Part shown: positions 7,938-15,746 of the stretch, in pieces
Position numbering within the stretch: the first letter of the stretch is position 1
Layout: each line of letters begins with the position of its first letter
Source: Hyphomicrobiales bacterium
GTDB lineage: Bacteria > Pseudomonadota > Alphaproteobacteria > Rhizobiales > S144-35
Direction of reading: 5' to 3'
Assembly: GCA_015494185.1 (NCBI GenBank)
Contig: WGBT01000422.1
Location: forward strand, 1 to 21,064
Length of the DNA: 21,064 nt
The notes under the pieces: model-generated
What the model was told of the DNA's origin: nothing
The model's input: the letters and a program-made list of their open reading frames with translations, nothing else
The model's database searches: none
Translations under genes and position numbers: made by a program

Positions 7938-8597
7938 TTAAACTCCAAAATACACAACGTGACGTGGATTGCCGCCGACTTTCAATGCTGCCGCCCGGTC
8001 GGCGCGGGTGATGTCCTGCTTATTGGCAAGGGCAATCAAAACAAGTTCCTCTTTTTGCTGCATTTCCAACAGGGCCCGATCAAGCTCTTCCCGCTTGATA
8101 TTGGGTAATTCTTGGCGCAACTGATGCAGTCTGATCCGTTGCTTCGATTGGCCTTTGGTGAGCGAAAAATAAGCCTCTCGAACCCGTTTTTTGATGTCTT
8201 CGGCGCTTGCTGGCTGCAAAGCGGTGTCTGGCTCAGATTGCGCCTCGCCCCCCTCTTCGGCCATGAAGATTTCGGCAAAGACGAGATTGCGGGAGCGCAA
8301 GAAACTTTTGAGTTGGGTCAGGAAGGCCTGCATGATCGGCCCGGCGGCCGTCGAGCGAGCGGGCAGCTCTGCATCCAGATTTTCCGACGCCCAAGCCCAT
8401 CCCTTGTCCGTGACCTCGATAACAATGGCGCGCTTGTCATTTTTGCGGCTCACAATCAGACCGGCACGTTCCAGGGAATCCCGCAGCGGCTTGGTGATCC
8501 GGGGCCTGATATCCTTTTGCAATCCCTTGCCGCCTTGAACGATCAGCGCCCAGAGAACGAGAACCTGCATGGGCTTGAGAGATGTTGACGTTGACAT
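7938..8597 (-). CDS. two-winged-helix protein of unknown function
   Basis: This protein has 219 residues from ATG 8597. That start is decided by a full-strength Shine-Dalgarno AAGGAGG (8611-8605) 7 bases upstream; the longer frame to TTG 8636 has no such site. Residues 8-70 look like a MarR-like winged helix, with a recognition-helix region ITKPLRDSLERAGLIVSR and the wing ending in VTDKGWAWA. Residues about 150-217 form a second winged-helix-like unit (RLHQLRQELP, ELDRALLEMQQKEEL, GGNPRHVVYFGV). A charged linker joins them. The gene sits between the nuclease and the ATPase, so the protein may recognise DNA, act as an adaptor loading the ATPase, or repress the operon. I do not recognise a named family. 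Codon and base composition look similar to the two partners and more AT-rich than the genes on either side. Confidence 0.8.
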   Translation of the reverse strand: MSTSTSLKPMQVLVLWALIVQGGKGLQKDIRPRITKPLRDSLERAGLIVSRKNDKRAIVIEVTDKGWAWASENLDAELPARSTAAGPIMQAFLTQLKSFLRSRNLVFAEIFMAEEGGEAQSEPDTALQPASAEDIKKRVREAYFSLTKGQSKQRIRLHQLRQELPNIKREELDRALLEMQQKEELVLIALANKQDITRADRAAALKVGGNPRHVVYFGV

Positions 8598-8604
8598 TGA
8601 AAAG

Positions 8605-8611
8605 CCTCCTT
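8605..8611 (-). promoter_or_regulatory. strong ribosome binding site
   Basis: AAGGAGG on the minus strand, 7 bases before ATG 8597. It fixes the start of the winged-helix gene and lies between the stop of the nuclease gene (8632-8630) and that ATG, so this protein may be made at a higher level than its partners. Confidence 0.8.
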
Positions 8612-8629
8612 GAATCATTGCCAATTGGA

Positions 8630-9754
8630 TTACCAATTGGCGCGCCGCATCCTGACAAAATCCCGAATCTTGTCGACACTCCTTTCGGTGTCATTCAAGA
8701 CTTCCCGGCTGGTGAGGCGTAACACGCTGTAGCCGCTTAACTGAAGTTCATAATCCCGTTGACAATCGGCTTCATAAACATCCACATCCCTATGGTGATG
8801 AGCGCCATCCACCTCGACAAGAACACGCCCTTCCTGCCAGACCAAATCGACATTGAAACAGCTGCCACGTATGGTCTTTATGGACTTGTTGAAGGCAAAT
8901 AATTGTGCAAGGTCGGGATCTTTGATCAGCGTCCGCGCAAGTTTTTGTTCCGCTGGCGAGTTGTGATGAGGACGCCCGCGCACCGTCCCCAGAAATGCCG
9001 CTTCCAGGGCTGTTTGACCGTTGCTGTCAGAAGCTTTTGGAAGGATGGAGCGCAGGACTTCGGCACCTGACCGTGTAACCGTATTTCGCGAAGGCTCTAC
9101 ATATATAGAGGCCCCATACAAAATACGCCGCAACCCAACACACGCCTCTGCCCCCTCCGGCAATAACAGAACAACCGCCAGCGGACCGTTTTCCGCCAGC
9201 CATTCCAGTGAACGCACCAAACCCGCGGCCTGATTTTCATCCGGCAATTCGGTGAGTTCAACGAGCAAGGTCAAACCACCAGCATGCAAGGCCAGGCAAA
9301 GTTGCTGCAACTCAACCTGCCTTGGCATATCGGGAAAACGGGGCACGCGATCGTCCAACACGAACGCAACCGCCCGTTCCGCCCATGGCAAAGACAGCTT
9401 GTTGTAGGAAGCTTGCTTTTTCAAAGCCGCCAATTTTATCGTTGCCGCTGCCCTTCCCGCCGCGGTGTTTTCACAACTCGAAAAATCTTCACCGGCATAC
9501 CAGAAGGGCCAAAGGGAAAGCGCGGTGCTGGCAAGCTTATTGAGAACTGCCTCACTCAATCCCGCAATTTTCTCCAGTCGGGGCCGTATCATCAGTGGCA
9601 GACGTTCGTCCTCGGCAAGTTCCACATCGGCAAAAACGGTCTTGAGCCGGTCTGCAGAGACACCAATAAAGACACTGATCCTGCCCGCCGCCGCTTGGCT
9701 AATGCCCGCAACCAAATTCTCAGGTGATAGGGTTGCGAACTTCATCTGGTCCAT
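8630..9754 (-). CDS. DUF559-type (Vsr-like) endonuclease with a large unrecognised N-terminal region
   Basis: This protein has 374 residues from ATG 9754. An in-frame GTG at 9796 would add 14 residues but has no ribosome site; ATG 9745 is also possible. Residues about 260-374 match the DUF559/Vsr-like nuclease pattern of the PD-(D/E)XK superfamily: SPAEQKLARTL (E269), FNVDLVW (D303), VLVEVDGAHHH (E314, D316), and a C-terminal GYSVLRLTSREVLND. The catalytic residues appear intact. The first 250 residues alternate hydrophobic strands and helices (RISVFIGVSADRL, AVAFVLDDRV, LTLLVELTELPDE, LAVVLLLPEG). They could be a degenerate nucleotide-binding fold, but no Walker A is visible. It is the first gene of the operon, 32 bases before the next start. 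The likely role is DNA cleavage with the two partners; the target is unknown. Confidence 0.8.
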   Translation of the reverse strand: MDQMKFATLSPENLVAGISQAAAGRISVFIGVSADRLKTVFADVELAEDERLPLMIRPRLEKIAGLSEAVLNKLASTALSLWPFWYAGEDFSSCENTAAGRAAATIKLAALKKQASYNKLSLPWAERAVAFVLDDRVPRFPDMPRQVELQQLCLALHAGGLTLLVELTELPDENQAAGLVRSLEWLAENGPLAVVLLLPEGAEACVGLRRILYGASIYVEPSRNTVTRSGAEVLRSILPKASDSNGQTALEAAFLGTVRGRPHHNSPAEQKLARTLIKDPDLAQLFAFNKSIKTIRGSCFNVDLVWQEGRVLVEVDGAHHHRDVDVYEADCQRDYELQLSGYSVLRLTSREVLNDTERSVDKIRDFVRMRRANW

Positions 9755-9958
9755 GCTTCCACTCAAAAAACAACCAATTCCCCCAATCTCCCACACCTGT
9801 TGCGTTTTCTACGATCAGTATAGATAGAGACGGCTGACAACCTATTCTGAAGCCCCTAAAAAAGACTTAAATTTGCCGCTTTTGACCACGTTTCCGCCGC
9901 AATTATCGAGATTGATAAGGTTATGAAGATTTGAGAGGGTGTTCCCTCTTGTGCATGA

Positions 9959-10002
9959 TGCGGCAAATGTGCATCTTTTTTGCAGCACAGAGTCATGCCG
10001 CA
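9959..10002. repeat. nested inverted repeat (hairpin)
   Basis: The outer arms TGCGGCA (9959-9965) and TGCCGCA (9996-10002) enclose inner arms TGTGC (9968-9972) and GCACA (9985-9989), with a T-rich loop. It lies about 200 bases upstream of the nuclease gene and about 380 upstream of the A2M gene. It could be an operator or a leader structure; no T-tail supports a terminator. Confidence 0.4.
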
Positions 10003-10082
10003 AATCGGCCAAGTCAGGGGTGATGGTTGACAACAAAAAGCAAACAGAAATCCCCGTTTTCTGGGGAATCCGATTGCTGAGG

Positions 10083-10118
10083 GAACCGATTTGTGAACCG
10101 AAATATGAACCGAAAAAC
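10083..10118. repeat. three tandem 12-bp units
   Basis: The units GAACCGATTTGT, GAACCGAAATAT and GAACCGAAAAAC follow one another without a gap; the first seven bases are identical in all three. In one frame they give the four-residue period EPIC-EPKY-EPKN within a short open frame. That frame is otherwise unconvincing as a gene. Confidence 0.6.
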
Positions 10119-10180
10119 GAAAACTGGCGTCATCCTTCATCTCTTGATGCTGTAAACAAGATGCTGGCTCCATGAGTTCT

Positions 10181-10229
10181 TTTCAGACCCAGGCCAATCA
10201 GGGTTATGCGTATGGCCTAGTCTGAAAAA
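10181..10229. repeat. long imperfect inverted repeat upstream of the A2M gene
   Basis: The left arm TTTCAGACCCAGGCCA (10181-10196) pairs with TGGCCTAGTCTGAAAAA (10213-10229) over about 15 positions with a single bulge, around a 16-base loop. U and A residues are inside the stem and no T-tail follows on either strand, so it is not a typical intrinsic terminator. It is followed 6 bases later by a second hairpin. Confidence 0.6.
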
Positions 10230-10235
10230 GGTAGC

Positions 10236-10293
10236 CCTGACAGACCCCATAAAGCGCAAGCTTTAAGACATGAAGACATGGGGACCTGTCAGG
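10236..10293. repeat. 58-bp palindromic element with inner GCAA-loop hairpin
   Basis: The outer arms are CCTGACAG-A-CCCCAT (10236-10250) and ATGGGG-A-CCTGTCAGG (10278-10293). They pair over 8 plus 6 base pairs with a small internal mismatch. Inside, AAAGC-GCAA-GCTTT (10251-10264) makes a 5-bp stem with a GNRA-type tetraloop. It may be a structured leader of the A2M transcript, or a REP/MITE-like palindrome; the sequence alone does not decide. Confidence 0.6.
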
Positions 10294-10364
10294 CGCTGCC
10301 CCCTATCGCCGCCAATGAAAGCCATGGGCCTGCCACGGAAGCAGGACAGACAGAGTTACCAATT

Positions 10365-10370
10365 AAGGAG
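10365..10370 (+). promoter_or_regulatory. ribosome binding site fixing the A2M start
   Basis: AAGGAG, 7 bases before ATG 10378. This ATG begins directly with a signal peptide, whereas the longer in-frame ATG at 10270 would put 36 non-secretory residues ahead of it and lies inside the palindromic element. Confidence 0.8.
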
Positions 10371-10377
10371 TAGGCAA

Positions 10378-13300
10378 ATGTTCCCCCTTCCCCGCCTTAT
10401 CCTCTTGATTGCTGCCTTTCTCGTCCCCCTATGGCCCAGCCCGGGTTGGGCCAATTCAGCCAACATCTTCACCAAAGCCGTCATCGAGAGTGCCTTGGTA
10501 CTGAAAAGCCAGCTGCGTGAAACCGCCAAGCCCGGAAAATTATCCTCCCGAAGGTGGTTGCAGAAAGGCGACAAGCTATTGGCTTCCAACCCTGACGCCG
10601 CCTTGCACGCCTATGCCAAGGCGACCCAGGCACGCAGGGCCAGAGCTCAAAGCTGGCTGAAACTGGCAGCCACGCTGCTGACCGTAAAAGTCCCCCAACA
10701 TTCTGATCCCGCAACGCTGCTACACAAGTCACGTCCTGATTGGATGAAAACGTCCAATGCGGGGCCGGCCGCCTATCTGGCCTATCAGGCTGCAAAGACA
10801 CGGCAAGACAAGGCCGATGCTTTGGCGCTGCTCGGCCAGGCTTATGAACAGCAACAAAAATGGCGGCTGGCCTTGGCAGCTTATCGAGCCAGTCTGAAAT
10901 GGGCCAAGAATGCCAAGGTGGCACGGCTTTATGACGACCTTCATGCCCGCAAGGGCTTCCGCATTATAGATCACGAGATCCACGCCGACAGCGCCACCCC
11001 GCAGGTCTGTGTGCGGTTTTCCGAACAATTGCCAAAACGTGGCGCCGATTTGGCGAAATTCATCAAGATCGATAACCAAGATCCCGCCGCAGTGACGGTC
11101 AAAGGCCAGGAGTTGTGCATCGATGGTTTCAAACATGGCCGCCGCTATCGGCTGACGGTGCGTTCCGGCCTGCCATCGGACAAGTTTGAGTCATTGCACA
11201 AAACCGCAACGCTGAACCTCTATGTTCGCGACCGCAGCGCCAGCATCCGGTTTTCCGGCCGCAGCTATGTCTTGCCCAAAACCGGTCAGGCCGGGATTCC
11301 TCTCACCAGCGTCAATGTCTCCGAAGCTGATATCACAATTTACCGGATTGGTGGCCGCAATCTGGTGGACACCGTTCTTGGTCGTAATTTTGGACGGCAA
11401 ATCGACTCTTGGGACGCAAACAAGATCAAGAATAGGAAAGGCCAAAAAGTCTGGTCCGGCAAACTTCAGATCAAGCGCAAGCTCAACCAAGAGGTGGTGA
11501 CCGCCTTTCCGATTGGGCAGGTTCTCAAATCCCTTGAGGCCGGCGTCTATGTGATGACCGCCAAGTCCAACGATAGCGAAGATGAAAGCTGGTATCCAAT
11601 GGCCACCCAATGGTTCATTGTCTCCGATATCGGCCTGACCGTCTATCGCGGGGATGATGGCATTCACACCTTTGCCCGCTCCTTGGAAACCGCCAGCCCC
11701 CTTAGCGGAGTGAAAGTGAAACTGCTTGCGCGCAACAACGAGGTGCTCGGTGAAACCACCACCAATGCCGAAGGTTATGCCCAATTTGCCCCAGGCCTGG
11801 CGCGCGGCACCGGCGGCATGGCGCCAGCGCTGATCATCGCCGCCGATCCCCAGGCGGGTTATGCCTTCTTGAACCTCAAAGACCCTGGTTTCGATCTCTC
11901 CGACCGCGGCGTTGGCGGCGGCAAACCCGCAGGCCCGGTCAATGCCTTCCTTTACACCGAGCGCGGCATCTATCGGCCTGGGGCAACGGTTCACATCACC
12001 GCCCTTTTGCGTGATGACAAGGCCCAAGCGGTCACCGGCCTGCCGCTGACAATCGTGCTCACCCGCCCCGATGGTGTTGAGTACCGCCGTTTCGTAACCA
12101 AAGATCAGGGGCTTGGCGGCCGCACCCTCAGCGTTGACCTGCTCCCCACCGCAATGACCGGCACCTGGCAAGTTGCAGCCTATACAGATCAGAATGGTGA
12201 AGCGCTTGCCAGTGTTCGCTTCCTGGTTGAAGACTTCGTTCCCGACCGGCTGAAAATGGTGCTCAAGCCCAAACAACAAAAGGTTCGCGCCACACGCCCC
12301 ACAACCATCGCTCTTGAGGGGGAATATCTCTATGGCGCCCCGGCCAGTGACCTGAAAGTTGAAGGCGAGCTCCTGATCAAGGCCAAACCCCACGGCATCG
12401 ATGGCTTCAAGGGCTTTCAATTTGGCGATGCCGATGAAGATTTCTCGCCGATACGCCAAACGCTGGAGGCACTGCCCCGAACCGATAAAAGTGGCAAGGC
12501 CAAGCTGGCGATAAGTTTGCCCAAACTGCCGCGCACAACTCAGCCGCTGATTGCTGAAGTCGCGGTGCGGCTGCTAGAGCCTTCAGGCCGTGGCATCGAA
12601 CGCAAAACCACATTGCAGCTGCTGCCCGCCCAACCGCTGATCGGCATCAAGCCGCTGTTTGCCAATGGTACTGTCGGGGAAGGTGAAACTGCTGCGTTTG
12701 AAATCATGGCCATGGGACGTGATGGCAAGCCAGCCCGCTTGCAAAATCTGCGCTGGGAGCTGTCGCGCGTCGAACGGCGTTATCAATGGTATCGTTATGA
12801 GGGCCGCTGGCGATATGAGACCATCACCAACACGAAACGGATCCGTGATGGCCGCCTTGACCTGCGCGCCGATAAACCCGCACGGCTGGCGATCCCGGTG
12901 GAGTGGGGCCGGTACCGGCTGGAGATCTTCACCGATGATGACAACGGCCCCTATGCACGGCTGAACTTCTCGGCCGGCTGGTATTCGGCATCCAGCGAGG
13001 CCGACACCCCTGACATTCTCGAGACCGCGCTTGACAAGGAGGGTTATGCCAGCGGTGAAACGGCGCAACTGCGGGTCAATGCCCGCTATCCGGGCCGCCT
13101 GCATATTGCGGTGATGAACAACAGGCTGATCGAAAGCCGCATGGTCGATATTCAAAAAGGCGGCAACAGCATTGCTCTCAAAGTCGGCGAGAACTGGGGA
13201 CCTGGCGCCTATGTGCTGGCAACACTGTACCGTCCGATGCAGATCAAGGCCCGGCGGATGCCCGCGCGGGCGATTGGGATCGAATGGCTGTCTGTGGACC

Positions 13301-15678
13301 GCAAGGCCCGGACACTCGACCTGGCCCTTGAAGCGCCAGACCGTATCCGCCCGATGGAAGCGCTCGATATTCCGCTGCGGATCACGGGGCTTCAGCCGGG
13401 CGAGGAGGCCTATGTAGTTGCTGCTGCCGTTGACGCCGGTATTTTGAGCCTGACCCGTTTCAAACCGCCTGCGCCGGAAGACCGGTTTTATGGCAAAACC
13501 AAACTTGGCATGGAAATCCGCGATCTTTATGGCCGGCTGATCGATGGCATGCAGGGGGTTGCCGGCAAAATCCGCTCCGGCGGGGATGGCGGGCTGGAAG
13601 TCTCCGGCAGCCCCCCGGTGGAAAAACCGCTGGCGCGTTTCTCCGGCCTCATCAAGGTTGCCGCAGACGGCACCGCGACACTGCGTTTTGACATTCCCGC
13701 TTTCACCGGAACCGTGCGGGTGATGGCGGTGGCCTGGAGCCGGTCCAAAACCGGTCATGGCGTCGCTGATGTCTTTGTGCGCGATCCAGTCGTGATCGCT
13801 GGTACCACCCCACGTTTTCTGGCCCGCGGGGACCGCTCCAACCTGCATCTCAGCTTCGACAATGTGGAAGGCCCGTCTGGCACCTATAAGTTGCAGGTTG
13901 AAAGCCCCCATCTGCTCGCCAAACCAGCCGCCCACCAAACCTATCAGCTACGATTGGCCAAAGGACAGCGCCGCTCGCTGATGATCCCGATCAGAGCACT
14001 CAAGACGGGATTGGCTCAAATAACCGTCACCCTCACAGGACCAAAGGGCAAGATCAAGGTGGCGCGCAGCTTTGAGGTCCCGGTCAAGGCGCCCTTCCCG
14101 GCCATCACATCCCGCAGCGTGCATAAGCTGGCCCCGGCGGGCAGCCTGACACTCAGCCGCGATATCTTCACCGGGCTGGAGCCGGGCACCGGCAAACTCA
14201 CCCTGGCTGTTGGTCCCAAACTGATGGGCGATATCCCGCTGATGCTCACCGCCCTCGACCAATATCCCTATCGCTGTTCCGAGCAGATCACCAGCCGCAC
14301 CCTGCCGTTCCTTTATCTCTCGGCCATGGCTGAACAGGCGGGCATCAAAGGCGGCAAAGGAGAAGAGACCATCAAGGCCCGGGTTGAAAAAGCCATTGCC
14401 CGGCTGCTTTCCCGTCAGGACTCTGATGGTTCTTTCGGCCTGTGGTCGCCGGGCGGAAATGATCTGTGGCTGACGGCCTATGTCACCGATTTCCTGACCC
14501 GGGCGCGCGAAAAGGGCTATAAAGTTCCCAAAATCGCCTTTGAGCAAGCGCTCGACCAGTTGAGCAACTCGCTCGGCTATGCCAGCGCGTTCAAGAAAGG
14601 CGGCGAAGACATTGCCTATGCGCTTTATGTGCTGGCCCGCAACAAACGGGCCCGGATCGGCGATTTGCGCTACTATGCGGATGTCAAGATCAACAATTTC
14701 GCAACTCCGCTGGCTCAGGCGCAAATCGCTGCAGCGCTGGCCCTTTATGGCGACCGGCCCAGGGCCAAGCGGACCTTTGAAACAGCCCTTGCCGGGCTGC
14801 GCCAAAAGCTGGCCGCCAAAGACAAAAAAGACCAAGATGACAATAGCTATCACGGTGACAGCTTTGGCTCTTTGCTGCGCGATCAGGCCGCGGCACTTAC
14901 CCTGATCTCAGAAAGCCGCATCGATGATCTTTCCCTTGGCGATATCGAACGGGCCGTTGACACCCAAGCTGGCAACAGTTTCACCAGCACCCAGGAAAAA
15001 TCCTGGATGCTGCTGGCCGCCAATGCCCTGATGGAAGAGGCCCAAGGCTATGCTCTCGATGTCAATGGCACACCCCACAAGGGCTCTTTGACCTATACCT
15101 TGTCAGAAGACGAGCTCACCAAACTTGGGACAGATGGCTTCAAGCTTGGCAATCAGGGCCCGGATCCGGTGCGGGTGGTGATGACCCTGCAAGGGGCGCC
15201 GTTGACGGCTCCCCAAGCGGCTGCGCAAGGCTTCAGTCTGGAACGCAAATTCTACACGCTCGATGGCCGGGAACTTGCTTCACTTGATAAAATCAAGCGC
15301 AATACCCGGCTGCTGGTGGTGCTCCAGGCCGTCCAGACGACTCCCAAAGCAGGGCAAATTCTGGTTGTCGATCATTTGCCGGCGGGTTTCGAGATCGAAA
15401 ATCCACGGCTGATTTCCTCGGCCGAAACCGATCGCTATGACTGGCTGCCCACGGGGCTGAAACCATCACACACGGAATTTCGCAATGATCGTTTCATTGC
15501 CGCTTACAAACTTTCCGGCAGTTCCGACTTGGACAAGCGGGTGATGACCATGGCCTATATGGTCCGCGCCACAGCCCCGGGCCGCTACACCCTGCCGCCT
15601 GCCAAGGTGGAAGACATGTATCGGCCCGAACGGTTTGCCCGCACCAAGACCGGCTCTGTGACGGTGCTGGCCGATTAA
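10378..15678 (+). CDS. bacterial alpha-2-macroglobulin family protein (YfhM/YfaS type)
   Basis: This 1766-residue secreted protein starts with a signal peptide, MFPLPRLILLIAAFLVPLWP, with probable cleavage after GWA at residue 25. There is no Cys near the cleavage site, so unlike E. coli YfhM it does not look like a lipoprotein and may be free in the periplasm. Residues about 45-210 are TPR-like helices, an N-terminal addition. Macroglobulin beta-domains follow, including the MG2 signature ERGIYRPGATVH (YRPG at 532-535). The thioester motif CSEQ is at 1300-1303 in YPYRCSEQITSRT, followed by the alpha-helical thioester domain and a C-terminal receptor-like domain. Family members are thought to trap attacking proteases by covalent thioester capture and to work with PBP1C, which follows 92 bases downstream. 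This pairing supports the call strongly. Confidence 0.93.
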   Translation: MFPLPRLILLIAAFLVPLWPSPGWANSANIFTKAVIESALVLKSQLRETAKPGKLSSRRWLQKGDKLLASNPDAALHAYAKATQARRARAQSWLKLAATLLTVKVPQHSDPATLLHKSRPDWMKTSNAGPAAYLAYQAAKTRQDKADALALLGQAYEQQQKWRLALAAYRASLKWAKNAKVARLYDDLHARKGFRIIDHEIHADSATPQVCVRFSEQLPKRGADLAKFIKIDNQDPAAVTVKGQELCIDGFKHGRRYRLTVRSGLPSDKFESLHKTATLNLYVRDRSASIRFSGRSYVLPKTGQAGIPLTSVNVSEADITIYRIGGRNLVDTVLGRNFGRQIDSWDANKIKNRKGQKVWSGKLQIKRKLNQEVVTAFPIGQVLKSLEAGVYVMTAKSNDSEDESWYPMATQWFIVSDIGLTVYRGDDGIHTFARSLETASPLSGVKVKLLARNNEVLGETTTNAEGYAQFAPGLARGTGGMAPALIIAADPQAGYAFLNLKDPGFDLSDRGVGGGKPAGPVNAFLYTERGIYRPGATVHITALLRDDKAQAVTGLPLTIVLTRPDGVEYRRFVTKDQGLGGRTLSVDLLPTAMTGTWQVAAYTDQNGEALASVRFLVEDFVPDRLKMVLKPKQQKVRATRPTTIALEGEYLYGAPASDLKVEGELLIKAKPHGIDGFKGFQFGDADEDFSPIRQTLEALPRTDKSGKAKLAISLPKLPRTTQPLIAEVAVRLLEPSGRGIERKTTLQLLPAQPLIGIKPLFANGTVGEGETAAFEIMAMGRDGKPARLQNLRWELSRVERRYQWYRYEGRWRYETITNTKRIRDGRLDLRADKPARLAIPVEWGRYRLEIFTDDDNGPYARLNFSAGWYSASSEADTPDILETALDKEGYASGETAQLRVNARYPGRLHIAVMNNRLIESRMVDIQKGGNSIALKVGENWGPGAYVLATLYRPMQIKARRMPARAIGIEWLSVDRKARTLDLALEAPDRIRPMEALDIPLRITGLQPGEEAYVVAAAVDAGILSLTRFKPPAPEDRFYGKTKLGMEIRDLYGRLIDGMQGVAGKIRSGGDGGLEVSGSPPVEKPLARFSGLIKVAADGTATLRFDIPAFTGTVRVMAVAWSRSKTGHGVADVFVRDPVVIAGTTPRFLARGDRSNLHLSFDNVEGPSGTYKLQVESPHLLAKPAAHQTYQLRLAKGQRRSLMIPIRALKTGLAQITVTLTGPKGKIKVARSFEVPVKAPFPAITSRSVHKLAPAGSLTLSRDIFTGLEPGTGKLTLAVGPKLMGDIPLMLTALDQYPYRCSEQITSRTLPFLYLSAMAEQAGIKGGKGEETIKARVEKAIARLLSRQDSDGSFGLWSPGGNDLWLTAYVTDFLTRAREKGYKVPKIAFEQALDQLSNSLGYASAFKKGGEDIAYALYVLARNKRARIGDLRYYADVKINNFATPLAQAQIAAALALYGDRPRAKRTFETALAGLRQKLAAKDKKDQDDNSYHGDSFGSLLRDQAAALTLISESRIDDLSLGDIERAVDTQAGNSFTSTQEKSWMLLAANALMEEAQGYALDVNGTPHKGSLTYTLSEDELTKLGTDGFKLGNQGPDPVRVVMTLQGAPLTAPQAAAQGFSLERKFYTLDGRELASLDKIKRNTRLLVVLQAVQTTPKAGQILVVDHLPAGFEIENPRLISSAETDRYDWLPTGLKPSHTEFRNDRFIAAYKLSGSSDLDKRVMTMAYMVRATAPGRYTLPPAKVEDMYRPERFARTKTGSVTVLAD

Positions 15679-15746
15679 TCCCCAGCGCACCGGTGACCTG
15701 AAGGCGGGCGAGACCGTTGAGGAAGCTGCTTGTGAGGAACGGCTTA

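Larger units (their letters stand above)
9755..10180. other. divergent intergenic region with hairpin, dyad and 12-bp tandem repeats
   Basis: This AT-richer region separates the leftward operon from the rightward A2M gene. It must hold at least the leftward promoter, but I found no convincing -35/-10 pair; TTGTCA and TATACT on the minus strand near 9832 and 9815 are only 12 bases apart. Visible structure includes the dyad TTATC-6-GATAA (9903-9918), a small hairpin AGAGGG-TGTT-CCCTCT (9934-9949), a nested inverted repeat TGCGGCA...TGCCGCA (9959-10002), and three 12-bp units starting GAACCGA (10083-10118). Short open frames on both strands do not look like proteins. Confidence 0.5.

Noticed and set aside
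8598..8636. Longer start (TTG 8636) for the winged-helix gene
   Set aside because: It overlaps the nuclease stop and has no ribosome site, while ATG 8597 has a perfect AAGGAGG 7 bases upstream.
9815..9840. Leftward promoter TTGTCA / TATACT
   Set aside because: The boxes are only 12 bases apart, too short for a sigma-70 type promoter.
9856..10175. Short open frames on both strands between the nuclease and A2M genes
   Set aside because: Their composition is not protein-like, they have no convincing ribosome sites, and the region is full of inverted and tandem repeats. A 50-residue frame from ATG 10023 (preceded by AGGGG at too short a spacing) is the least unlikely but unsupported.
10181..10229. 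Intrinsic terminator at the inverted repeat
   Set aside because: The stem is strong, but neither strand has a T-tail after it; the runs of T and A are part of the stem.
10270..10377. N-terminal extension of the A2M frame from ATG 10270
   Set aside because: It lies in the palindromic element, has no ribosome site and would bury the signal peptide; ATG 10378 has AAGGAG at ideal spacing.
4478..10377. Second att site at the far end of the defence operon
   Set aside because: I looked for the tRNA-Ser 3' end sequence in 9755-10377 and saw no convincing copy; island borders therefore remain unproven.
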